Virus record (IMG/VR): IMGVR_UViG_3300042387_001648
Span: 1 to 56,583 of that record
Strand: one strand, 5' to 3'
Origin: a virus
Length of the DNA stretch: 56,583 nucleotides
The notes below the pieces were generated by a model. It saw only the letters and a list, made by a program, of their open reading frames with translations. It was not told the DNA's origin and searched no databases. Of the stretch, positions 48,973 through 56,583 are shown in pieces. Positions within the stretch are counted from its first letter, which is position 1, and every line of letters begins with the position of its first letter. Position numbers and translations under genes: made by a program.

Positions 48973-51900
48973 ATGACAAAAATTAAAATTTACTACGCAG
49001 ATAGACCACCTGAAGATATAACAGATCTTGAGGTTGAAAATTTAATAGTTACTGGCCAATTAGGTGGTGGTGGGGTAGGTTCGGGAATTTCTATCTCAAA
49101 TGGTATACTTAGTGGTGGGCATATTATATTAAAATATGCTAATCAATCTGAGTGGAATGCCGAAAATCCAGTTTTATTAGAAGGTGAAGTTGGTCTTGAA
49201 GTTGATACTAGTAGATTAAAAATTGGCAATGGCACTACTCCTTGGGCAGGATTGCCCTATATAGGTTCTACTCAAGGAACTCAGGGTCTCCAAGGACAAA
49301 TAAGTAATTTCCAAGGAACTCAAGGTCCTATAAGTAATTTCCAAGGAACTCAGGGAAATCAAGGACTTCAGGGGCAAATTGGATTTCAAGGAACTCAAGG
49401 ATCTATAGGAATTCAAGGAAATCAGGGTACACAAGGTTCTATAGGCATTCAAGGACTTCAAGGATCTCAAGGATCTCAAGGATCTCAAGGAACTCAAGGT
49501 AGACAAGGCATTCAAGGATCTATAAGTAATTTCCAAGGAACTCAAGGAAATCAAGGTCTATCGGGACTTTATGTTGGTCAAGGTGCTCAAGGTACTGTAG
49601 GATTTCAAGGAACGCAAGGAACGCAAGGAACGCAGGGAAATCAAGGTTCTCAAGGATCTCAAGGTTCTCAGGGATTAAGTAATCAAGGTATTCAAGGAAC
49701 ATTAAGTAATTTTCAAGGTACACAAGGTCCTATAAGTAATTTCCAAGGAACTCAAGGAAGACAAGGTATCCAAGGAAGACAGGGTGTTCAGGGAATACCA
49801 GGATTTCAAGGTGCTCAGGGTTTGCAGGGTGTTCAAGGCCCAATAAGTAATTTTCAAGGTACACAAGGACTTCAAGGAGAGTCTATTCAAGGAACTCAAG
49901 GAATACAAGGAAGACAAGGTGTTCAAGGCAATCAAGGTGTTCAAGGTTCACAAGGAAGGCAAGGTATTCAAGGAACCCAAGGTGTCCAGGCAACACAAGG
50001 TAATCAAGGACTTCAAGGATCTCTAAGTAATTTCCAAGGAACTCAAGGTAATCAAGGAACTCAAGGAACTCAAGGTGTTCAAGGATTAAGTAATCAAGGT
50101 GTTCAAGGTTCACAAGGAAGACAAGGTATTCAAGGATCACAAGGATCGCAGGGAACTCAAGGTTCTCAAGGCTCTCAAGGTCTTCAGGGATCTCTAAGCA
50201 ATTTCCAAGGAACTCAAGGATCCCAAGGATCCCAAGGATCCCAAGGTGTTCAGGGATTAAGTAATCAAGGTGCTCAAGGATCACAAGGATCACAAGGATC
50301 ACAAGGATCTCAAGGAAGACAAGGTACTCAAGGGTTTCAAGGTCTTCAGGGATCTCTAAGTAATTTCCAAGGAACTCAAGGTAATCAGGGTGTTCAAGGA
50401 ACTCAAGGAACTCAAGGAACTCAAGGAACTCAAGGAACTCAAGGTACTCAAGGAACTCAAGGTACACAAGGTAATCAGGGAGTCCAAGGTACTCAAGGTC
50501 CTATAAGTAATTTCCAAGGAGTTAGAGGATCTCAGGGATTCCAAGGTTCTCAAGGGGCACAGGGTAGACAAGGAACACAAGGATTCCAAGGAACTCAAGG
50601 TAATCAAGGTGTTCAAGCAACACAAGGTACTCAAGGTAGGCAAGGAACACAAGGATTCCAAGGAACTCAAGGTAATCAAGGTGTTCAAGCAACACAAGGA
50701 ACTCAAGGAACGCAGGGTAGACAGGGAGTCCAAGGAACCCAAGGTAATCAGGGAGTCCAAGGTAATCAAGGTATTCAAGGTCTAACTGGTAGTCGTGGAG
50801 GAGTATCTTATCAATACGATTCTTTAACATCCACTCCTACTTCAACTACTTTAAATACCGGAAAATTTAGATTTAATGCGAATCCATTAAGTGAAGGATT
50901 ATCCACTTTATGGATAGATAATGAAGATATTTTTGGAAATGACAATTCTGATTGGTACGATACTTGGGATGATTCTTCTGATACTTTTAAGGGGTATCTC
51001 ATACTTCAAACTTCTACTGCTATTTCATTAGTTCAAAGAACAATAATTTTAAGAGTTTTATCAGTTAGTTCAGGTATTAATTTTGCTACTGTTTCAGTTG
51101 AGTTGGTTAGTGGACTAGCACCAACAAATAATGAAATAATTGGTTTTACATTTTCTAGAACTGGTAATCAGGGTGTTCAAGGTATTCAAGGAACACAAGG
51201 TATTCAAGGAACACAAGGAACTCAAGGAACTCAAGGAACTCAAGGTACACAAGGTTCGCAAGGAAGACAGGGTATTCAAGGAACACAAGGATTCCAAGGA
51301 TTGCAGGGATTGCAGGGAACTGGAGTACAAGGAAATCAAGGAACTCAAGGAACTCAAGGTGTCCAAGGTTTAAGTAACCAGGGTGTTCAAGGTCTTCAAG
51401 GTGATCAAGGTGTTCAGGGTGTTCAGGGAACTCAAGGAAATCAAGGCATTCAGGGAACACAGGGATTCCAAGGATCCCAAGGAACACAAGGTGTTCAGGG
51501 TTTAAGTAATCAAGGTGTTCAAGGAACACAAGGATTCCAAGGAACGCAAGGATCTCAAGGTGTTCAAGGTGTTGGACACCAGGGATCACAAGGTTTCCAA
51601 GGTGTTCAGGGTGATCAAGGTGTTCAAGGAACAATAAGTAATTTCCAAGGAACCCAAGGAACACAAGGCAATCAAGGAATTCAAGGAAATCAAGGTGTTC
51701 AGGGTACTCAAGGTGTTCAAGGTCCTATAAGTAATTTCCAAGGGACTCAAGGTAATCAAGGTGTTCAAGGAACTCAAGGTACTCAAGGTGTTCAGGGTAC
51801 TCAAGGTGTTCAAGGTCCTATAAGTAATTTCCAAGGGACTCAAGGTAATCAGGGAGTCCAAGGTGCTCAAGGTAATCAGGGTCATCAAGGACTTCAAGGA

Positions 51901-54900
51901 TCTCTAAGTAATTTCCAAGGTACTCAAGGTGTTCAAGGTATTCAAGGTGTTCAAGGTCCTATAAGTAATTTCCAAGGTACTCAAGGAAATCAAGGTGTTC
52001 AAGCAACACAAGGAACTCAAGGCACACAAGGTACTCAAGGAACTCAAGGAACTCAAGGTACTCAAGGTACACAAGGTTCTCAAGGAAGACAGGGTATTCA
52101 AGGAACACAAGGATTCCAAGGTAATCAAGGTCTTCAGGGAACTCAAGGTGTTCAGGCAACACAAGGTAATCAAGGACTTCAAGGATCTCTAAGTAATTTC
52201 CAAGGAACTCAAGGTAATCAAGGAACTCAAGGAACTCAAGGAACACAAGGATTCCAAGGTCTCCAAGGTCTCCAAGGTCTCCAGGGGCAAATAAGTAACT
52301 TCCAAGGAACACAAGGTCTTCAAGGTGATCAAGGTGTTCAAGGTGTTCAAGCAACACAAGGAACACAAGCAACACAAGGTACTCAAGGAACTCAAGGTGC
52401 TCAAGGAACTCAAGGTGCTCAAGGAAGACAGGGTATTCAAGGCCCTATAAGTAATTTCCAAGGAACTCAAGGTAATCAAGGTGTTCAAGCAACACAAGGA
52501 ACTCAAGGTTCTCAAGGAAAACAGGGTATTCAAGGAACACAAGGATTCCAAGGTCTTCAGGGTCTTCAGGGAACAGGAACTCAAGGTGTTCAAGGTAATC
52601 AGGGTATCCAAGGAACACAAGGATTCCAAGGATTGCAAGGAACTGGCGTCCAGGGAACACAAGGCACTCAGGGAACACAAGGAACTAGAGGTCTTCAAGG
52701 ATCTCAGGGGACACAAGGAACCCAAGGTGTTCAAGCATCCCAAGGTGTTCAAGGAATGCAAGGGATTCAGGGTTCTTCAGTTTCTATAGAATTAAAAGAT
52801 ACTGAAGACAATTTTGTTTCTTACATAGGTTTTTCAACAGAAAAATCAGGATCCATTTCAACAGTATTTGTTTCTTCTGAAAAATTAGTATTCAACCCTT
52901 CATCCGGAAGTATTGGTATTGGAACAAGTGCAATTACTAATACTTTGACGGTTGTTGGAACTGCAACTGCTACAAATTATTATGGTAATGGAGAAACATT
53001 AGTAGGAATTGTAACTCAAATTGTTCCTGGAATTGGAATTGACATTTTTGAATCACAAATTCCTGGAAAAGGAAAGGTTAAAATTCAATCTTACAAACCA
53101 GTTGGAAGGACGATTTATGTTTCTATGAACGGTAATGATGATAATACTGGCCTTGCAGAAAATTATCCAAAGAAAACAATTAAATCGGCCGCATCTGTTG
53201 CAGTATTTGGAGACACTATTAAAGTATTCCCAGGAACTTATATTGAAGACAACCCGATTATTCTTGCCAAAACGGTTTCTGTTGAAGGAACAGAACTTAG
53301 AAACTGTGTAATTACACCGAAAAACTTAAATCAAGATATGTTCCATGTAAATAATGGATGTCATATTACAGATGCAAGTTTTATTGGTCCAGCAATGAAA
53401 AATGGAGCTGCTGTTGTTGCTCTTCAACCCTTACTTGGTGTTGCTACTGATAGATTCTTTGATGCTGCAAGAATGATTCGATTTAACTTAAGATATATTG
53501 CAAAAGAGTCTGTTGGGTTCTTAACCAGTGGATTTAGTGGATTTGCTGGAAGTCATAGGGAACAAGATGCCGCAAGATTAATTGATAAGAACTTAAATTA
53601 TATTTCAGCAGAAGCAGTTGGTTTCTTAACATCACCATCTGGATATAATTTTACTCTTGGAATTAGTAGTTACACTAATTGTAAAGAAGATGTTGTTAGT
53701 ATTATGCAAGCAATTTCTTATGATTTAAAAGCAAATAGTAATCGTAAATCAATTGGTGCTGGATATTCATATTTTAATAGTTCTGGTGGTTTAATTCATA
53801 TTACAGGTGTTGGTGTTTCGGAAGCGACAATCGCAGCACTTGATTATGCTGCTGGAATTGCAACTCATGTGATTAATAACACAACACCACCAATATCATA
53901 TCAAGGTATTGGAAATAGCGTTTCTCAAGTTAAGGATCTTTCCGTTATTCAAGTAAATGGTGGATGTGTAGGTGTAGGTACAACAATCAAACAATTAGTT
54001 GGTATTGTAACTAATATGATTGGTGCAGGAACAACATCAAATGCACCTGCTGTTAGATATGGTGTTAATTTAGAAAGTAATGATTGTGCAGATGATGTAT
54101 CGGATATTTGGAAGTGCATTATACATGATATTACTAGAGGTGGAAACTCTAGATCTATTGATGCTGGTAAAGCATATTATAATAATGATTGGAGTTTAAA
54201 ATCGGGAATTCTAAAAAATCCAGAAGAAGTTAAGCAAACTATAGCAACTCTAGATTATTCATTCAATGTTGCAAGAGCAGTTATCAATAATTGTTCTTGG
54301 GGTGGATATCCAGTAGGATTAGGAACAACAGTTGTGAATGCTGTTTATGATGCCAATACTGGTATTACTACAGTAACAGCAATTAATCATGGATTAAGTA
54401 CAAAAGATCCAGTAAAAGTTCAAGGATTAACTTATTCATGCACTCCAGGATCTTCTGGATTCCCTGTTGGTGTTGTAACTGCTTCTTACGATAGATTAAC
54501 TGGAATTTCAACTATAGAAACTTCAACAGCATTAAAAATTACATCTGGAGATAGAGTAAAACTTCAGAATCTCGTATTTGAATGTAATAGTGGTGGTGGT
54601 CCATCAACTGCAATTTATCCATCAGGTAATTATGGATATGAATTTACAGTTCAAGATATACTTGATACAAAAACATTTGTTGTTAATGTAGGAAAATCCA
54701 CTTTAGATCACATTTACCAATATGGTGGAGAAGTATCAAAACTCTATACTCCTATTTTCGGTATCTCAACAGCATCTTATGATCGTACAACTGGTATTGC
54801 CACAGTAACTGCGGTTGGTTTAGGAACAACTGCTGGAGCACATTTATATATTGAACCTGGTAAAAAAATTAAGTTAGAAAATCTTGTTTGGGAATGTGAT

Positions 54901-56583
54901 AGTGGTGGTGGTCCTTCTACTGCATACTATCCATCAGGAAATCTTGGATATGAATTTACCATAATTGCAACTGCAGATAACCGTTACATAGATGCTGCTA
55001 ACTTAATTCAAAAGAATAGAACGGAAATTATTGATAAGTCTCTTGCTGCAATTGCAATTTCACATCCAGATTTCTACTATCCAAATGACGTTCAAACCAC
55101 AAGATTCTCAAGATTTAAAGATTCTTACAGATTAATTCAACAAAACAGAACAGAAATTGTCAACAGTGCTTGGTCGGCAACAGTTGCACAATATCCTGGA
55201 ATTTCCGGAACGCAAACCAAATGTAAGAGAGATCTTGGATATTTTATTGATGCGGTTTCTACAGACATATTTACTGGTGGAAATTCTTATTCTATTGCAT
55301 TTGTAAGACAATATTTCAATAATGGAGCACCAATTTCTAATGGTTTAGTTGGTGAAGAAACAGAATCTGTTTATGCTTTTAATCAGGCAAGAAACCTGAT
55401 GAAGCAGGCAATTACAAATCAACTTACCACAAAAGATCTAACACTAACTGCAGATCCTGTAACTGGATCTAATACTTCATCATCATCTTGTGCAAATGTC
55501 CAAAGTGCATTAGACACTTTAACTTCTCTAATTACAACTGTTGTTTCTGCTGGTTCACTAACTTCTCTTAATACAATTAGAAACAATCCAGGAATATTTG
55601 TTTCTGGTGAAAATAAGTGTCGTAGAGATATTGGATATATTGTTGATGCTTTGGTTAAGGATGTTAAGTATGGAACTAATAAGCACATTCGTGAAGCAAC
55701 TAGAGCATATTTTAATAAGAATGGAGCACCAATTTCTAATGGTTTAGTTGGTGAAGAAACGCAAAGTGTAACTGCATTTAATGCGGTTCGTGATTATGCT
55801 AAGAAAGCAATTACAAATCAACTAAATGTTAAGGATTTAACAATAAGTGCAGATCCTGCTACAGGATCTAATACTAGTGAAAATTCTTGCGCCGATGTTA
55901 AAACAAATATTGATAATTTAATTTCAATACTAACCACAGTTATATCTGCAGGTAATCTAGGATCTTACCCAGCACTTTATGTTTCAAATAAAGTTAAGGT
56001 AAATGTAGGAACTTCTACATTAGATCATCGTTACATGTATGGAGGTACTTTAACTTCTAACTATACAACCACAACTTTCCCAGATGGAACTTTTAATTAT
56101 ATTTTCCCAGTTAAATCGGTAGTTGGACCAAATACATTTGAGTTTGTTGGTGGAAAAACTGTTCTTCCACACACCTATGTTTCTGGTGGAACAGTTCAAA
56201 AATATACCAATTTCCAGAATGAATTCACTCAAATTAAAGACCTTGCGATGCAAGTTGATCCTGCAACTGGATTTAATAATGTAATTAATTCATGTGCTGA
56301 CGTAACTTCAGCGATGAAAGTTTGTGTTGGAATTGTTACTTCAATTATAGGAATAGGATCAACTGCATTCTCATATGTTGGATTTAATACCACATATCCA
56401 GGAAATAGAGGAAAAGGGTTTGATTCTATTGTCGGTGTTACGAGTGCTCTTTATGAAGAAACTTCAGGAAAAACTACTATCAAAGCACCAGGATTGTTAG
56501 TCAAGGTTGGAGATTTAATTGAGGTTAGAAACCTTAAGTTCTCATGCTCCTCTGGAGGACCTGTTTCAACTCAATTATTCCCA
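48973..56583 (+). CDS. Giant collagen-like fibre, 3' end outside the window
   Basis: Starting at ATG 48973 the frame stays open to the last base, giving at least 2537 residues. Residues 57-95 (SEWNAENPVLLEGEVGLEVD, then IGNGTTPW) resemble the N-terminal Mtd_N domain of phage tropism determinants. Collagen-like GxQ repeats fill about residues 97-604 and 730-1266, split by a beta-rich domain. From residue 1379 (GRTIYVSMNGNDDNTG, then GDTIKVFPGTY) a pectate-lyase-type beta-helix follows. Later come repeated domains with RDLGYFIDAVS, then NGAPISNGLVGEET. It is the largest gene here and is most likely a long host-binding fibre. Confidence 0.85.
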   Translation, partial: MTKIKIYYADRPPEDITDLEVENLIVTGQLGGGGVGSGISISNGILSGGHIILKYANQSEWNAENPVLLEGEVGLEVDTSRLKIGNGTTPWAGLPYIGSTQGTQGLQGQISNFQGTQGPISNFQGTQGNQGLQGQIGFQGTQGSIGIQGNQGTQGSIGIQGLQGSQGSQGSQGTQGRQGIQGSISNFQGTQGNQGLSGLYVGQGAQGTVGFQGTQGTQGTQGNQGSQGSQGSQGLSNQGIQGTLSNFQGTQGPISNFQGTQGRQGIQGRQGVQGIPGFQGAQGLQGVQGPISNFQGTQGLQGESIQGTQGIQGRQGVQGNQGVQGSQGRQGIQGTQGVQATQGNQGLQGSLSNFQGTQGNQGTQGTQGVQGLSNQGVQGSQGRQGIQGSQGSQGTQGSQGSQGLQGSLSNFQGTQGSQGSQGSQGVQGLSNQGAQGSQGSQGSQGSQGRQGTQGFQGLQGSLSNFQGTQGNQGVQGTQGTQGTQGTQGTQGTQGTQGTQGNQGVQGTQGPISNFQGVRGSQGFQGSQGAQGRQGTQGFQGTQGNQGVQATQGTQGRQGTQGFQGTQGNQGVQATQGTQGTQGRQGVQGTQGNQGVQGNQGIQGLTGSRGGVSYQYDSLTSTPTSTTLNTGKFRFNANPLSEGLSTLWIDNEDIFGNDNSDWYDTWDDSSDTFKGYLILQTSTAISLVQRTIILRVLSVSSGINFATVSVELVSGLAPTNNEIIGFTFSRTGNQGVQGIQGTQGIQGTQGTQGTQGTQGTQGSQGRQGIQGTQGFQGLQGLQGTGVQGNQGTQGTQGVQGLSNQGVQGLQGDQGVQGVQGTQGNQGIQGTQGFQGSQGTQGVQGLSNQGVQGTQGFQGTQGSQGVQGVGHQGSQGFQGVQGDQGVQGTISNFQGTQGTQGNQGIQGNQGVQGTQGVQGPISNFQGTQGNQGVQGTQGTQGVQGTQGVQGPISNFQGTQGNQGVQGAQGNQGHQGLQGSLSNFQGTQGVQGIQGVQGPISNFQGTQGNQGVQATQGTQGTQGTQGTQGTQGTQGTQGSQGRQGIQGTQGFQGNQGLQGTQGVQATQGNQGLQGSLSNFQGTQGNQGTQGTQGTQGFQGLQGLQGLQGQISNFQGTQGLQGDQGVQGVQATQGTQATQGTQGTQGAQGTQGAQGRQGIQGPISNFQGTQGNQGVQATQGTQGSQGKQGIQGTQGFQGLQGLQGTGTQGVQGNQGIQGTQGFQGLQGTGVQGTQGTQGTQGTRGLQGSQGTQGTQGVQASQGVQGMQGIQGSSVSIELKDTEDNFVSYIGFSTEKSGSISTVFVSSEKLVFNPSSGSIGIGTSAITNTLTVVGTATATNYYGNGETLVGIVTQIVPGIGIDIFESQIPGKGKVKIQSYKPVGRTIYVSMNGNDDNTGLAENYPKKTIKSAASVAVFGDTIKVFPGTYIEDNPIILAKTVSVEGTELRNCVITPKNLNQDMFHVNNGCHITDASFIGPAMKNGAAVVALQPLLGVATDRFFDAARMIRFNLRYIAKESVGFLTSGFSGFAGSHREQDAARLIDKNLNYISAEAVGFLTSPSGYNFTLGISSYTNCKEDVVSIMQAISYDLKANSNRKSIGAGYSYFNSSGGLIHITGVGVSEATIAALDYAAGIATHVINNTTPPISYQGIGNSVSQVKDLSVIQVNGGCVGVGTTIKQLVGIVTNMIGAGTTSNAPAVRYGVNLESNDCADDVSDIWKCIIHDITRGGNSRSIDAGKAYYNNDWSLKSGILKNPEEVKQTIATLDYSFNVARAVINNCSWGGYPVGLGTTVVNAVYDANTGITTVTAINHGLSTKDPVKVQGLTYSCTPGSSGFPVGVVTASYDRLTGISTIETSTALKITSGDRVKLQNLVFECNSGGGPSTAIYPSGNYGYEFTVQDILDTKTFVVNVGKSTLDHIYQYGGEVSKLYTPIFGISTASYDRTTGIATVTAVGLGTTAGAHLYIEPGKKIKLENLVWECDSGGGPSTAYYPSGNLGYEFTIIATADNRYIDAANLIQKNRTEIIDKSLAAIAISHPDFYYPNDVQTTRFSRFKDSYRLIQQNRTEIVNSAWSATVAQYPGISGTQTKCKRDLGYFIDAVSTDIFTGGNSYSIAFVRQYFNNGAPISNGLVGEETESVYAFNQARNLMKQAITNQLTTKDLTLTADPVTGSNTSSSSCANVQSALDTLTSLITTVVSAGSLTSLNTIRNNPGIFVSGENKCRRDIGYIVDALVKDVKYGTNKHIREATRAYFNKNGAPISNGLVGEETQSVTAFNAVRDYAKKAITNQLNVKDLTISADPATGSNTSENSCADVKTNIDNLISILTTVISAGNLGSYPALYVSNKVKVNVGTSTLDHRYMYGGTLTSNYTTTTFPDGTFNYIFPVKSVVGPNTFEFVGGKTVLPHTYVSGGTVQKYTNFQNEFTQIKDLAMQVDPATGFNNVINSCADVTSAMKVCVGIVTSIIGIGSTAFSYVGFNTTYPGNRGKGFDSIVGVTSALYEETSGKTTIKAPGLLVKVGDLIEVRNLKFSCSSGGPVSTQLFP
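49261..52785 (+). repeat. Collagen-like coding repeats of the giant fibre
   Basis: GxQGxQ units fill 49261-50785 and 51165-52785. A longer cassette encoding PISNFQGTQGNQGVQ (or LSNFQGTQG) recurs many times, for instance near 49330, 49730, 50040, 50500, 51730, 51820 and 51960. Near-identical DNA copies indicate repeated recombination. Open reading frames on the opposite strand here only mirror the repeats. Confidence 0.9.

Noticed and set aside
49261-52785. CRISPR-like array from regularly spaced repeats
   Set aside because: The repeats are coding, of triplet period, with no unique spacers of constant length.
49216-52789. Many reading frames on both strands within the giant fibre tract
   Set aside because: All follow from the repeat DNA. 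The plus-strand frame from 48973 is open across the whole region and explains it.

Overview
The window is a stretch of a T4-like myovirus genome, most likely a cyanophage of marine Synechococcus or Prochlorococcus. The virus type is shown by recognisable T4 core proteins (gp32, gp33, gp59, gp4, gp48, gp53, gp26, gp51, gp27, the gp5 OB domain), by ThyX and PhoH, and by T4-type late promoter motifs (ATAAATA or CTAAATA). The host group is suggested by a glutamine riboswitch followed by a small YRGV-motif (DUF4278-like) peptide, by an NtcA-type palindrome upstream of it, by a DUF1825-like gene beside gp32, and by several small genes of the kind found in cyanomyoviruses. The DNA is AT-rich throughout, and no rRNA, tRNA or CRISPR was seen.

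Layout. (1) 1-16071, plus strand: receptor-binding and tail-fibre genes. These are a 5'-truncated collagen-like fibre with an embedded cupredoxin-like domain, a 20-repeat beta-propeller protein, a small collagen-like protein, Calx-beta and glycine-rich adhesins, and a 1003-aa structural protein. (2) 16118-26867, plus strand: a tightly packed 12-gene cassette behind a good sigma70-type promoter. It holds a GH130-like propeller protein, several glycosyltransferases, a sugar nucleotidyltransferase, a cupin, a RuBisCO-like protein (Form IV type, catalytic loop-6 lysine missing), an FkbM methyltransferase fused to a GT2, a short GDPD-like protein, and a GT25-TPR protein. (3) 26899-33993, plus strand: replication, regulation and host-takeover genes, namely glutaredoxin, small conserved genes, the NtcA-box/riboswitch/YRGV unit, thyX, phoH, a PD-(D/E)XK nuclease, gp33, gp59, a DUF1825-like gene and gp32. 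(4) 33992-36468, minus strand: gp53, gp48, an unknown gene and gp4. (5) 36510-48969, plus strand: tail tube, baseplate hub and central spike, with the T4 gp5 functions split over several genes and a tail protein that carries two peptidoglycan-cutting domains. (6) 48973 to the window end: a very large collagen-like fibre with an Mtd_N-like domain and a beta-helix region, still open at the right edge.

How it fits together: regions 1, 5 and 6 build the baseplate, spike and fibres. Region 3 supplies DNA replication, nucleotides and the late-transcription switch. Region 2 looks like an early-expressed glycan or nucleotide-sugar pathway that could remodel the host envelope or decorate virions. The RuBisCO-like protein next to a cupin and a nucleotidyltransferase is the most unusual element. 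The stacked NtcA box, glutamine aptamer and YRGV peptide look like a phage-borne nitrogen-status control unit.
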